Shown: positions 37,387 to 46,481 of the stretch, in pieces
How the letters are laid out: the number at the start of each line of letters is the position of its first letter
Numbering within the stretch: position 1 is the first letter of the stretch
Assembly: GCF_019904155.1 (NCBI RefSeq)
Contig: NZ_JAHCMB010000117.1
Location: forward strand, 62,001-126,000
Direction of reading: 5' to 3'
Source: Paenibacillus sinensis
GTDB taxonomy: Bacteria > Bacillota > Bacilli > Paenibacillales > Paenibacillaceae
DNA: 64,000 nt
Position numbers and translations under genes: made by a program
The notes under the pieces: generated by a model
Databases searched by the model: none
Told to the model about the DNA's origin: nothing
What the model saw: the letters and a program-made list of their open reading frames with translations, nothing else

Positions 37387-38349
37387 ATGCAGCGAAAATG
37401 GGTGTTGAGCCGGATTTTGCCTTTTGTACTGCTGGCGGTTATGCTGGCCGGATGCGGCCGGGGGAGCAGCGGAACGATCGTGGAAGGCAAGGTTAACGTC
37501 GTGACGACATTCTACCCGATATATGAATTTGCCAAGGAAATCGGCGGAGACGATGTCAATGCAATCAACCTCCTGCCGGTCGGCGTAGAGCCGCATGACT
37601 GGACGCCGCGAAGCCAGGATATCGTGAACACGTCCAAAGCGCAGCTGTTTCTATACAACGGTGCGGGACTGGAGGGCTGGGTTCCGAATTTCCTGAAATC
37701 GCTGGAGAGCGACAGTCAGGTGCAGGCAGTGGAAGTCAGCCAGGGTGTGGATCTGATCAAGACGAACGAGGAAGAGGAAGGCCATGACCACGGCGGCAGC
37801 GAAGCGGAGAGCTCCGGTGATACGCTCCACACCGATCCGCATACATGGATCAGTCCGAAGTCGGCGCTTATTATGGCGAAAAATATCAAGGACAGCCTCG
37901 TGAAGGCTGACCCGGCTCATCAAGCGAATTACGAAGAACGGTATGAGACGGTGGCCGGCAAGCTGAAGGACTTGGACGCCAAGTTTGAAACGGAATTAGC
38001 CAAGGTTCCGAACAAAGAGATTGTTGTGTCCCACCAGGCATTTGCCTATCTGTGCCGGGATTACGGACTGACACAGCATGCGATCATGGGACTGTCGCCG
38101 GACGCCGAGCCGAGGGGCCAGGATCTGGTGAAGCTGGCGGAAATGGTGAAGAAGGACAAGATCCGTTATATTTTCTTCGAGGAGCTGGTGTCGGATAAAC
38201 TGGCCAAAACGCTCGCATCGGAGGCGGGAGTATCCACCATGGTGCTGAATCCGCTGGAGGGTCTTACGGAAGAGCAGCAGAAGAACAATGAGAACTACTA
38301 TACATTGATGGAGAAAAATTTGCAAAATCTCATTCTCGCTTTAAAATAA
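37387..38349 (+). CDS. znuA: Zinc ABC transporter, substrate-binding lipoprotein
   Basis: The 320-residue cluster 9 metal-binding protein has lipobox MLAGC (Cys23). Metal ligands are likely the His of VEPHDWTP, DPHTWISP and VSHQAFAYL. A Glu/His-rich loop (EEEEGHDHGG) sits between them, typical of zinc rather than manganese binders. ATG at 37387 is chosen because the signal peptide starts there; AGGAGGA is 12 bases upstream. It is the first gene of znuA-znuC-znuB under a Zur box. Confidence 0.93.
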   Translation: MQRKWVLSRILPFVLLAVMLAGCGRGSSGTIVEGKVNVVTTFYPIYEFAKEIGGDDVNAINLLPVGVEPHDWTPRSQDIVNTSKAQLFLYNGAGLEGWVPNFLKSLESDSQVQAVEVSQGVDLIKTNEEEEGHDHGGSEAESSGDTLHTDPHTWISPKSALIMAKNIKDSLVKADPAHQANYEERYETVAGKLKDLDAKFETELAKVPNKEIVVSHQAFAYLCRDYGLTQHAIMGLSPDAEPRGQDLVKLAEMVKKDKIRYIFFEELVSDKLAKTLASEAGVSTMVLNPLEGLTEEQQKNNENYYTLMEKNLQNLILALK

Positions 38350-38382
38350 GGATGAACGCCAACAGGAAAGGGGGCATATCTC

Positions 38383-39132
38383 ATGCTTCCGGAATCACTG
38401 GACTGCCATCGGCATATGATCGAAATCAAGAACCTTTCATTCTCGTACGGAGAGCAGAAGGTTATATCCGATTTGAATTTTACGGTAAGGGAGCGGGATT
38501 TTGTCGGCATTATCGGTTCGAACGGAGCCGGGAAATCCACGCTTCTGAAGATGATCGTCGGGCTTCTTACACCGTCGGAAGGCGATATCAAGCTGTTCGG
38601 AGAGTCTGTCCGCAAGTTCAAGGACTGGGAACGGATCGGCTACGTGCCGCAGAAGAACGCTTTTAACCCGCTGTTTCCCGCTACTGTGCGCGAGGTTGTC
38701 ATGTCGGGATTGTATAACAATAAAAATATATTCCGGCGCCTCTCGCGCCAACAGCAGCGCAAATGCGATGACGCGCTTGAGGTGATGCGCATCCAGAATA
38801 TACAGGATAAACGGGTCGGCATGCTGTCCGGCGGGCAGCAGCAGCGTGTCTTTCTCGCACGCGCGCTGATCAATCATCCCGATCTGCTCATTCTGGACGA
38901 GCCGACGGTCGGGATTGATGCGGAAACCCAGGCCGCGTTCTTCGAGCTGATCACTCATATGCATGCCCATCATCATATGACCTTCCTCATGGTATCGCAT
39001 GATATCGATATGATCTGCAGTTATCTTGGGCAGGAGCCGATACAGCGGAACGGAAAGATCAATTTCTACTCCCGGCATTCGCATGAGCTGCAAAATTGCG
39101 CCGCCGAGGATCTCCAGCATTCGTTGACCTGA
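38383..39132 (+). CDS. znuC: Zinc ABC transporter, ATPase
   Basis: The 249-residue protein has Walker A GSNGAGKST, signature LSGGQQQR, Walker B LLILDEP and switch VSHDID. AAAGGGGG lies 8 bases before the ATG at 38383; the protein could also begin at 38416. A His-rich stretch THMHAHHHM near the end is common in metal importer ATPases. It lies 33 bases after znuA. Confidence 0.93.
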   Translation: MLPESLDCHRHMIEIKNLSFSYGEQKVISDLNFTVRERDFVGIIGSNGAGKSTLLKMIVGLLTPSEGDIKLFGESVRKFKDWERIGYVPQKNAFNPLFPATVREVVMSGLYNNKNIFRRLSRQQQRKCDDALEVMRIQNIQDKRVGMLSGGQQQRVFLARALINHPDLLILDEPTVGIDAETQAAFFELITHMHAHHHMTFLMVSHDIDMICSYLGQEPIQRNGKINFYSRHSHELQNCAAEDLQHSLT

Positions 39133-39157
39133 TGGATTCATAGGGAAAAGGGAACCC

Positions 39158-39215
39158 GGAAACATCTGTCTTCACGCCTTAGCCGGCTGCGCAAGGCCTG
39201 AAGAGAGATGTTTCC
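39158..39215 (+). terminator. Strong hairpin between znuC and znuB
   Basis: GGAAACATCT and AGATGTTTCC arms, with inner CTTCA/TGAAG and GCCTT/AAGGC stems, are followed by a T-rich stretch ending TTTGTTTTT. It could terminate part of the transcript before the permease gene. Confidence 0.65.
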
Positions 39216-39297
39216 GTTGTCTTCCTCCGTGTTTGTTTTTACAGGAATAGACGCCTGGAAAGCTGGTGCTCGGGGGAGTTGAGAGGAGAAGCATAAC

Positions 39298-40101
39298 TTG
39301 GATATACTATTCAGCGGTTTTTTTCAGCGGGCGCTTGCGGGCGGTCTGCTGATTGGAATAACAGCCCCGCTAATGGGCGTTTTTCTTGTTCTCAGACGCC
39401 TGTCGATGATCGGGGACACGCTTGCGCATGTGACGCTGGCAGGTGTGGCGATCGGGTTCCTGACCGGCTTTTATCCGCTCGGAGCAGGTCTGATCTTCGC
39501 GGTCTTGGCGTCGTTCGCAATTGAAAGGCTCCGTAAAGCCTATAAAACGTACGCGGAGCTGTCCATCGCCGTCATTATGTCGGGGGGAGTGGCGCTGGCC
39601 TCGCTGTTCTTTACCCTGGGAAAAGGGTATAACGCGGACGTCATCAGCTACCTGTTTGGCAGCATCTATACCCTGGACACGACGGATTTACTGGTCGTGG
39701 GCATCGTGACCATCGCCGTCGTTTCGGTAATCGCCGTATTCTTCAAGGAATTCTTCCTGCTGAGCTTTGAGGAAGATGCCGCGAGCGTAAGCGGATTGCC
39801 GGTCAAGATGCTCAATATGCTGATTACGATCTTGACGGCGCTGGTGATCAGTACGGCCATCAAGATTGTAGGGTCGCTGCTGGTGTCGGCTCTGCTGACG
39901 ATCCCTGTTGCCATCAGTCTGCTGCTGGCGCGCAGCTTCAAAACCTCCGTTATTTTGTCCGTCGTCATCGCGGAAATAGCGGTGGTCGCCGGGCTCGTAA
40001 TCGCCGGGATCTGGAATCTTGCCCCGGGGGCCACAATCGTACTCCTGCTGATTGCACTGCTGGTGCTGATTCTGGCAGGAAAGAAAGGATTCTCCGTCTG
40101 A
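39298..40101 (+). CDS. znuB: Zinc ABC transporter, permease
   Basis: The 267-residue integral membrane protein has about eight hydrophobic segments and belongs to the ABC-3 family (LRRLSMIGDTLAHVTLAGVA, SALLTIPVAISLLLARSF). The start is a TTG at 39298 with GAGGAG upstream. It lies 165 bases after znuC, with a terminator-like hairpin between, so it may be made in lower amounts or from its own promoter. Confidence 0.92.
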   Translation: MDILFSGFFQRALAGGLLIGITAPLMGVFLVLRRLSMIGDTLAHVTLAGVAIGFLTGFYPLGAGLIFAVLASFAIERLRKAYKTYAELSIAVIMSGGVALASLFFTLGKGYNADVISYLFGSIYTLDTTDLLVVGIVTIAVVSVIAVFFKEFFLLSFEEDAASVSGLPVKMLNMLITILTALVISTAIKIVGSLLVSALLTIPVAISLLLARSFKTSVILSVVIAEIAVVAGLVIAGIWNLAPGATIVLLLIALLVLILAGKKGFSV

Positions 40102-40146
40102 TCGTAATGCAGGTGCAGGATGCCCGAAGCGGAAAGGAGAAGGGAG

Positions 40147-40860
40147 ATGCCGGATGTCAATACGGGACTTGCCTTGGCTGCCGGACTGGCCTCGTTCATT
40201 TCGCCCTGCTGCTTGCCGCTGTATCCCTCTTATCTATCGTACATAACCGGCTTGTCGGTCGGCCAGCTGAGAGCGGGAGAACAGCGCCGGAGTGCCCGTC
40301 TGCACACGATGAGCCACACGCTGGCCTATATCCTTGGATTTTCCGTCGTATTCTATTCGCTTGGGTTCGGAGCCGGGCTGTTCGGCCGCTTCTTTGCGGA
40401 GCAGCGTGAGCTGATCCGGCAGCTGTCCGCCATTCTCATTATGGGAATGGGCTTGTTTCTGCTCGGCATCTTCCGGCCGGCTGCATTGATGCGCGAACGT
40501 AAGCTCGAGATCAGCCGGAGACCTGCCGGTTATCTCGGCTCTTTTATTTTTGGCATCGGATTCTCGGCCGGATGGTCGCCCTGCATCGGTCCTATTCTGA
40601 CGGCGATTATCGCGTTGTCGGCAAGCGAGCCGGGCATGTGGTTTCGGTTGATCACGGCGTACAGCGTCGGGTTCGCCCTTCCTTTCTTTGCCCTGGCTTT
40701 CTTTCTGGGAGGGGCAAGAAAGCTGCTGAAATATTCAGGCGCTTTGATGAAAGCTGGGGGCGCGCTGATGGTCTTCATGGGCATCCTGCTGTTCAGCGAC
40801 CAGATGTTCCGGATTACGATCTGGCTGCAGAGCGTTACGCCTGAGTGGCTGAAATTCTAA
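40147..40860 (+). CDS. ccdA: CcdA-type cytochrome c biogenesis / thiol transfer protein
   Basis: The 237-residue membrane protein has six hydrophobic segments. Family cysteines are visible in FISPCCLPLYP (Cys21, 22) and GWSPCIGP. It moves reducing power across the membrane to extracytoplasmic thiols for cytochrome c maturation and, in spore formers, other thiol proteins. ATG at 40147 follows AAGGAG; the ATG at 40120 would include it. It starts 45 bases after znuB and may be co-transcribed. Confidence 0.92.
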   Translation: MPDVNTGLALAAGLASFISPCCLPLYPSYLSYITGLSVGQLRAGEQRRSARLHTMSHTLAYILGFSVVFYSLGFGAGLFGRFFAEQRELIRQLSAILIMGMGLFLLGIFRPAALMRERKLEISRRPAGYLGSFIFGIGFSAGWSPCIGPILTAIIALSASEPGMWFRLITAYSVGFALPFFALAFFLGGARKLLKYSGALMKAGGALMVFMGILLFSDQMFRITIWLQSVTPEWLKF

Positions 40861-41065
40861 CGCTGGCATTCTTTCGATTACTGGCGGCCCTATCTCAAAA
40901 AGGGGGAGAAAAGGCTGCCTCACCGGAGAAATAACACCGGGATAAGAGCGGAAAGATGCGGGCAGAAGGCGGTTTCGACTTGCCAAGCGCGGGCTGAAAC
41001 ATGTATCATGGTTTAGACAGGTTTGGCTTTGAGCGCCATGGTTATTATAGAAAAGAGGTAATTGC

Positions 41066-41491
41066 ATGCCAACACCCAGCATGGAGGATTATCTGGAGCG
41101 CATATACAAGCTGATTGATGAGAAGGGTTATGCGCGGGTTTCGGACATTGCAGAGGGACTGGAAGTGCATCCTTCGTCCGTTACCAAAATGATCCAAAAA
41201 CTGGACAAAGACGAGTACCTGATTTACGAGAAATACCGGGGGCTTGTGCTTACCACGAAAGGGAAGAGGGTCGGCAAGCGGCTGGTTGACCGTCATCAGC
41301 TGCTGGAGGAATTTCTCGGCATGATCGGAGTCCAGGAGCAGAACATTTACAGGGATGTGGAAGGAATCGAGCATCACCTGAGCTGGGATTCCATAACTTG
41401 TATTGAGACGCTGGTGGAGTATTTCCGCCGGGATGAAGCAAGGCTGAAGGCGCTCAGCGACATTCAGCATGAGTTTCTAAGCGAATCCTGA
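41066..41491 (+). CDS. mntR: Manganese-responsive DtxR-family regulator
   Basis: The 141-residue protein has an N-terminal winged helix ([20 protein letters not shown]) and a dimerisation domain. All six metal ligands of Bacillus subtilis MntR are present at the same positions: Asp8, Glu11, His77, Glu99, Glu102 and His103. It lacks the SH3 domain of longer DtxR proteins, as MntR does. AAGAGGTAATTGC precedes the ATG. No manganese transporter is in the window. Confidence 0.95.
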   Translation: MPTPSMEDYLERIYKLIDEKGYARVSDIAEGLEVHPSSVTKMIQKLDKDEYLIYEKYRGLVLTTKGKRVGKRLVDRHQLLEEFLGMIGVQEQNIYRDVEGIEHHLSWDSITCIETLVEYFRRDEARLKALSDIQHEFLSES

Positions 41492-41543
41492 TCCGGGCTT
41501 TTCCCCATTTGCCCTATTACGTGAATTTAATAACGAAGAGGAA

Positions 41544-41577
41544 CGGACCTTTCCTGCCCGGGGAGGTCCGTTTCTTG
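41544..41577 (+). terminator. Terminator after mntR
   Basis: CGGACCT and AGGTCCG arms, with an inner CC/GG pairing, end in TTTCTT. Confidence 0.75.
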
Positions 41578-41657
41578 CTGATTGACGCAACTTTTTCCAG
41601 TTATCTTCGTCCAAATGTGTAGCACAGAGAGAAGCTGCAACTATTTGGGGAGGAAAC

Positions 41658-43292
41658 ATGAAACGTACAAGCTGGATTATTGGACTATTGCTAATCGTAC
41701 TCCTGATGCCATTCATGCCGCCAGGCGCCGTCCGTGCGGCCACCGCATCCATAACGCTGGAGCTGGATGGCTCGACGCTGGCATCCGAGGTGCCGCCTTA
41801 TCTGAATGCCAAGAACGTCACGATGGTGCCGCTGGGCGTCATCAGCAAGGGGCTGCAAGCCGGCGTTCAATGGAACCAGAGCACCAAGACGGTAACGGTC
41901 ACCAAGGGCGGAGACGAGCTGAAGCTGACCAGCGGAAAGAGCACTGCGCAGGTGAACGGGTCATCCGTCGCTCTCGACAGCTCGGTTCTGATCCGTCAGG
42001 GACGCGTGATGGTTCCGATCCGTTTTGTTGCGGAGCAGCTTGGACTCCAGGTTGTCTGGAACAAGGCGGAGCAGCTGATATCCCTGTACACGCTTGCCGA
42101 AGTTCCTCCGGTTACGACGCCGGTAACTCCAAGCGTGCCGACTGTCCCCAGCGTTCCATCGCCAACGGTGCCGACTATTCCTGGCACCGGAAAGGCGATG
42201 AAAGGGGTTTGGATTTCCACGGTATTCAATCTGGACTGGCCTTCGTCCTCGTCGGCGGGGAAGGCGGACAAGCAGAAGCAGGAATACACCGCATTGCTTG
42301 ACAAGCTGCAGGCTGTCGGCTTCAATGCCGTATTTGTACAGGTACGTCCGTCGGGTGACAGTCTGTACCCCTCAGCCCTCGTACCCTGGTCCAAGGTGCT
42401 GACGGGCACACAGGGCAAGGACCCCGGCTATGATCCGCTTGCCTTTATGATTGAGGAGACGCATAAGCGCGGCATGCAGTTTCACGCCTGGTTCAACCCG
42501 TTCCGCGCGACTACTGACGCGAACACAGCTCAGCTGTCTTCAAACCATATCGTCAAGGCGCATCCGGATTGGGTCATGAAAGTGGACAATAAATACTATA
42601 TCAATCCCGGAATACCCGAAGCCCGGCAGAGTATCATCGACACGGTGCTTGAAGTGGTGAAGGGCTACAATATTGACGGCGTCCATCTGGATGATTATTT
42701 CTACCCGTCGTCCTCCTTTCCGGATGACAGCACGTTCAAAGCCTATAACGCCAAGGGCATAGCCTCAATAGCCGATTGGCGGCGCGACAACATCAACGAT
42801 TTCGTACAGCAGCTTGGCGCCCAGATTCACGCGGTGAAGCCGGATGTTTCCTATGGGATCAGCCCATTCGGAGTGTGGCGCAACAGCAGCAAGGACAGCA
42901 CGGGTTCCGACACCAAAGCGGGCGTAAGCGCCTATGACGATATGTACGCCGATGTGCGGACCTGGGTCCGGCAGGGCTGGATCGACTATGTGGCGCCGCA
43001 GATTTACTGGAGTCTCTCCTTCAACACAGCCAGATATGACAAACTTGTCGATTGGTGGGTGAACGAAGTGAAGGACACCGGGGTTAAGCTGTACATCGGA
43101 CAGGCGGCGTACAAGGTGGGAGATGCGGCTCAAAGCGCCGAATGGCAGAGCGGACAGCAGATCATCAACCAACTGAAGTACAACGAAACCTACAGCGAAA
43201 TCCAGGGGAGCATCATGTTCCGCGCCAATGATATCACCGTCCGCAATCCTGGCGACTTGACGAGCCTGCTGACTTTTTATTTTAAATCCTGA
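41658..43292 (+). CDS. Secreted GHL10-type glycosyl hydrolase with copper-amine-oxidase-like domain
   Basis: The 544-residue protein has a signal peptide (to about 28). A stalk-type copper amine oxidase N-terminal-like domain (about 30-150) has VAEQLGLQVVWNKAEQL. A Pro/Thr/Val linker follows, then a glycosyl-hydrolase-like barrel of the DUF187/GHL10 (YngK) group (about 175-540). Hallmarks are KGVWISTVFNLDWPS, HAWFNPFRATTD and GVHLDDYFYP, where the conserved Asp residues lie. Family members act on cell-wall or surface polysaccharides, but the exact substrate is unknown. GGGGAGGAAAC precedes the ATG. Confidence 0.87.
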   Translation: MKRTSWIIGLLLIVLLMPFMPPGAVRAATASITLELDGSTLASEVPPYLNAKNVTMVPLGVISKGLQAGVQWNQSTKTVTVTKGGDELKLTSGKSTAQVNGSSVALDSSVLIRQGRVMVPIRFVAEQLGLQVVWNKAEQLISLYTLAEVPPVTTPVTPSVPTVPSVPSPTVPTIPGTGKAMKGVWISTVFNLDWPSSSSAGKADKQKQEYTALLDKLQAVGFNAVFVQVRPSGDSLYPSALVPWSKVLTGTQGKDPGYDPLAFMIEETHKRGMQFHAWFNPFRATTDANTAQLSSNHIVKAHPDWVMKVDNKYYINPGIPEARQSIIDTVLEVVKGYNIDGVHLDDYFYPSSSFPDDSTFKAYNAKGIASIADWRRDNINDFVQQLGAQIHAVKPDVSYGISPFGVWRNSSKDSTGSDTKAGVSAYDDMYADVRTWVRQGWIDYVAPQIYWSLSFNTARYDKLVDWWVNEVKDTGVKLYIGQAAYKVGDAAQSAEWQSGQQIINQLKYNETYSEIQGSIMFRANDITVRNPGDLTSLLTFYFKS

Positions 43293-43316
43293 ACCGGATA
43301 TTGAACGCATCAAAAT

Positions 43317-43365
43317 ACCCCCGTGCTCATAGATAAGCAGTAGAGTCTATGGGAACGGGGGTTTG
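43317..43365 (+). terminator. Terminator hairpin abutting the patatin start
   Basis: ACCCCCGT (43317-43324) pairs with ACGGGGGT (43355-43362), with an inner CATAGAT/GTCTATG stem. TTTG follows. The right arm is also the only purine-rich stretch available as ribosome binding site for the next gene. Confidence 0.7.
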
Positions 43366-43371
43366 TCTTGC

Positions 43372-44301
43372 ATGAAAATCCATGCAGTGTTCGAAGGCGG
43401 CGGGGTTAAGGGCGTTTCACTGGCAGGAGCGGTAAAGGCTTCGGAAGAGGCAGGGGTAACCTTCAGCCGGGTGGCGGGCACTTCTTCAGGTTCCATCATC
43501 GCTTCCCTGCTCGCCGCGGGCTATGACGGTGAAGGCATGAACCGGGTGATCCGGGAAACTTCGTTCCGGTCTTTCATGAAGCGTTCATGGGTCTTCAACA
43601 CCCGGATTATAGGACCGCCAATAAGGGTGCTTCTGAAAAAAGGACTGTATTCCGGGGAAGCGCTCGAATCCTGGATGCGCGGCATTCTGAAGAGGAAGGG
43701 CGTTGTCTGCTTCCGGGATCTTCCTCACGGCAAACTGTCCATCATCGCATCGGATATAACGAATGGCAGACTGGTTGTGCTGCCTGACGATTTGGCGTCA
43801 TACGGCATAGATCCGGGCTCTTTCGAGGTGGCGAGAGCTGTGCGCATAAGCTGCAGCATTCCCTATTTTTTTGACCCGGTGATGATCAGATTGAGCGCAA
43901 GGGCTTCTCAAGGAAAAACCTTCGCAGAACAGTTCGTCTATATGGTCGATGGCGGACTGCTCAGCAATTTTCCCATGTGGCTGTTCGATGAAGACAATAA
44001 GGGGGGCGCTTCGCAGCTTCCGGTGGTCGGCTATCAGATGGTCGGCCGGGCGGAGCCGCATCCGAACCGGATAACGGGACCGTTCAGCATGCTGCAGGCG
44101 CTGGTGGAGACGATGCTCTCGGCGCATGACGAACGGTTTATCGAGAAGGAGAAGGTTGTCCGCACCGTCAAAATTCCTACGCTGGGCGTCGGCACCGTCC
44201 AATTCGAACTGTCCGCAGAGCAGAGCGACGCCCTGTACAAATCGGGCTATGAAGCCGGGCGTGAGTTCTTCCGGAAATGGCGCCCCGGCCCTCATAATTG
44301 A
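43372..44301 (+). CDS. Patatin-like phospholipase
   Basis: The 309-residue cytoplasmic patatin-fold lipid acyl hydrolase has an oxyanion loop GGGVKG, the nucleophile motif GTSSG (catalytic Ser) and the DGG motif in YMVDGGLLSNFP (catalytic Asp). The ATG at 43372 gives MKIHAVFEGGGVKG; a TTG at 43363 is an alternative. It has a poor ribosome binding site within the preceding hairpin. The lipid substrate is not known. Confidence 0.92.
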   Translation: MKIHAVFEGGGVKGVSLAGAVKASEEAGVTFSRVAGTSSGSIIASLLAAGYDGEGMNRVIRETSFRSFMKRSWVFNTRIIGPPIRVLLKKGLYSGEALESWMRGILKRKGVVCFRDLPHGKLSIIASDITNGRLVVLPDDLASYGIDPGSFEVARAVRISCSIPYFFDPVMIRLSARASQGKTFAEQFVYMVDGGLLSNFPMWLFDEDNKGGASQLPVVGYQMVGRAEPHPNRITGPFSMLQALVETMLSAHDERFIEKEKVVRTVKIPTLGVGTVQFELSAEQSDALYKSGYEAGREFFRKWRPGPHN

Positions 44302-44315
44302 GAAACCTCACAAAA

Positions 44316-44350
44316 ACGTCCGGCGCACTCGAATGGAATGTGCCGGACGT
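44316..44350. terminator. Terminator between patatin gene and yqhP
   Basis: ACGTCCGGCGCA and TGTGCCGGACGT pair with an 11-nt loop. The A-run on the left makes it an effective minus-strand terminator; on the plus strand only short T's follow. Confidence 0.75.
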
Positions 44351-44367
44351 CTGTATTCGGACCATAA

Positions 44368-44712
44368 CTAATGGTATTTGGGCAGCTGTTCATCATCATT
44401 CTTGCCTTTGCTGCCTTCGATTACCCGGAAGGGATACGTTTTGCGTTTGGCCGCTGTAGGCGGCTGGCTCTTCCGGATTCCGGCAACCTTGGCCATTGTC
44501 TTCTGGGAAGGCTTCACCTTGCGGTGCTGGCGTCCTCTGCCCGCCCCCAGCCGGCCCGGCGGATATTTGTACAGCAGAAACAGGAGCAAGATCATAACGA
44601 CCGGAATAATAAAGCCTTGCAGCGAAGCCAGTCCTCGTTGGAGAAATCCGGACACGAGTCCGATAGCCGCCAGTGTAATAGCGCTCCAAAATATCACAGC
44701 ATCCCGTTTCAT
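44368..44712 (-). CDS. YqhP-like small membrane protein
   Basis: The 114-residue protein has two N-terminal hydrophobic helices (about 5-50) and a basic tail (GRGRQHRKVKPSQKTMAK). It is placed as YqhP by its position next to yqhQ, as in Bacillus, and by its size. Its function is unknown. Only 7 bases separate it from yqhQ upstream in its operon. Confidence 0.75.
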   Translation of the reverse strand: MKRDAVIFWSAITLAAIGLVSGFLQRGLASLQGFIIPVVMILLLFLLYKYPPGRLGAGRGRQHRKVKPSQKTMAKVAGIRKSQPPTAAKRKTYPFRVIEGSKGKNDDEQLPKYH

Positions 44713-44719
44713 AGGCCAC

Positions 44720-45721
44720 TCATCCTTTCGCAGGGTCCAATATACCTCCGGTTACATTGTCTTGCTGATACCCCTCGGCTTCGATGGCTGCATCCAGCTC
44801 ACGCATCCGGTTAAAGGAAGCGATGGAGACTTCAACCTGATCGTCCTTTGGTTCCTTGGTAGTGAGCAGCTGAAGCCAGAGCCCGGGATACCCGAGATAG
44901 CGCAGCACAGGAATATCGCGGACAGCGTTCGTTCCCTTTAGCACCTCGAAGGAGACACCGATAACGACCGGGAGAAGAATCAGGCGCTGGACGACGCGCT
45001 GCACCAGATTGTCCCATGGGGCCAGCGAATAAATAATTACGCCGAGCACAATCGTCAGCATCATAAAGCTGCTTCCGCAGCGGTAATGCAGCCGGCTGTG
45101 CTTCTGCACATTCTCGACAGTCAGCTCGTCGCCTGCTTCGAAGGCGCTGATCACCTTATGCTCCGCGCCATGATACTGAAACAGCCTTTTGATGACCGGA
45201 GTCTGGGAGATGGCCCACAGATAGACGAGCAGCAGCACGAGCTTGATAGCTCCTTCAATCAGGTTGTGCAGAATGTAGTTGTCGAATGCGTTGCCGAACA
45301 AAAATGACTCCACGAATACCGGAACTAGCGTGAAGATGACTTTGCCGATAATGAACGACAGAATCCCCATTACCGCAACCCCCAGCATCATGCCGAGACT
45401 CCAGCCTTCATCTTTCTTCTCTTTCTCCTTCTTGGACGCTTCCTCCGGCCCGCCTTCATCCTCGGCATAGGCCTCGGCGGAATAGTTCAAATGCTTTGAG
45501 CCTTTGGCGCTGGCATCTATAATACTGACAAGGCCGCGAAGGAGCGGAATCTTGCGCAGCTTCAGAACCCAGCTTTTCTCGCTTCTCGGCACCTCCAAAA
45601 ATGTGATTTCCTGATTCTTCCGCCTAACGGCCGTCACGTTGACATGCTTGCCGCCGAACATCACGCCTTCGATGACGGCTTGACCGCCGTAGCTCGGAGT
45701 TTCCTGGGACAACCAATTCAC
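44720..45721 (-). CDS. yqhQ: DUF1385 membrane protein YqhQ
   Basis: The 333-residue protein starts with YGGQAVIEGVMFGGKHVN, the DUF1385 hallmark. It has several membrane segments and HGAEHKVISAFEAGDELT followed by HSRLHYRCGSSFMM, also conserved. It forms a two-gene operon with yqhP and is divergent from yqhR. The family is widespread in Firmicutes with no established biochemical role. Confidence 0.92.
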   Translation of the reverse strand: MNWLSQETPSYGGQAVIEGVMFGGKHVNVTAVRRKNQEITFLEVPRSEKSWVLKLRKIPLLRGLVSIIDASAKGSKHLNYSAEAYAEDEGGPEEASKKEKEKKDEGWSLGMMLGVAVMGILSFIIGKVIFTLVPVFVESFLFGNAFDNYILHNLIEGAIKLVLLLVYLWAISQTPVIKRLFQYHGAEHKVISAFEAGDELTVENVQKHSRLHYRCGSSFMMLTIVLGVIIYSLAPWDNLVQRVVQRLILLPVVIGVSFEVLKGTNAVRDIPVLRYLGYPGLWLQLLTTKEPKDDQVEVSIASFNRMRELDAAIEAEGYQQDNVTGGILDPAKG

Positions 45722-45883
45722 CTTCCCGCAAAAAAAGTATTGTTTGCTCTATACATTATTATTGTAACGAATTTTTGTTTACTTTTCTACTTGGAACGCC
45801 CCGGCTTGTGCATACTATTCTTGAATGTGCAGCCGGATCTCTCCGGATGCCTCCTAAAATGAAAGAGAAACGGGGAGTATACG

Positions 45884-46375
45884 ATGGATAAATCGGGCGG
45901 ACAGCGGAAGCCGATGACGAATCCGCTGTTTTTTGCGATGGAGACCGGATTTTTCGCCGGTTTGATCTGGGGCGGGGTGCACTGGCTCTTCTACGCCATT
46001 CGTTTCACAAAGGTAGTTCCGGGATTTCTCGGCGAACCTTTTTTCAAACATAAATTTCTGCTTACAACGGCCGGGCAGCTCGCAGGCTATCTGCTGTTCA
46101 TCGGCTTCTCCGTTCTATGTGCAATTCTGTATACCCTGCTGCTCCGTAAAGTTAAGGGCCCATGGATGGGCATGATATACGGAGTTCTGTGGTGGGCGAT
46201 TCTGTTCCTGACCTTATCATGGCCGCTTCTGCTGCAGCCGCCGTTCAAGCTACCCTGGAATACGGTGATTACGGAGTTCTGTGTCTTTCTGCTATGGGGT
46301 CTGTTCATCGGATATACGGCCGCCATTGAATTCACCGACGAGCGAAAGAGAGACTCTAGCTTGGGAACGGCATAA
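45884..46375 (+). CDS. yqhR: YqhR-like membrane protein
   Basis: The 163-residue protein has four hydrophobic helices: FFAGLIWGGVHWLFYAI, then around 60-80, 90-115 and 125-145. The assignment rests on its position between yqhQ and the papA-efp pair, as in Bacillus, and on matching topology. AAACGGGGAG precedes the ATG. Its function is unknown. Confidence 0.78.
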   Translation: MDKSGGQRKPMTNPLFFAMETGFFAGLIWGGVHWLFYAIRFTKVVPGFLGEPFFKHKFLLTTAGQLAGYLLFIGFSVLCAILYTLLLRKVKGPWMGMIYGVLWWAILFLTLSWPLLLQPPFKLPWNTVITEFCVFLLWGLFIGYTAAIEFTDERKRDSSLGTA

Positions 46376-46481
46376 CCTGAGGCTTCAAATCCGTATTCAG
46401 AGCTGCGCACAAAAAACTTCTCAGCCGCAGGCCTGCTATGCTACAATATAATGTGGCTATTTTCGAGAGGAGAATGTGATT

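Noticed and set aside
41582..42301. 239-residue plus-strand frame overlapping the glycosidase gene
   Set aside because: It runs in another frame through the signal peptide and first domain of a well-supported gene and has no start signal.
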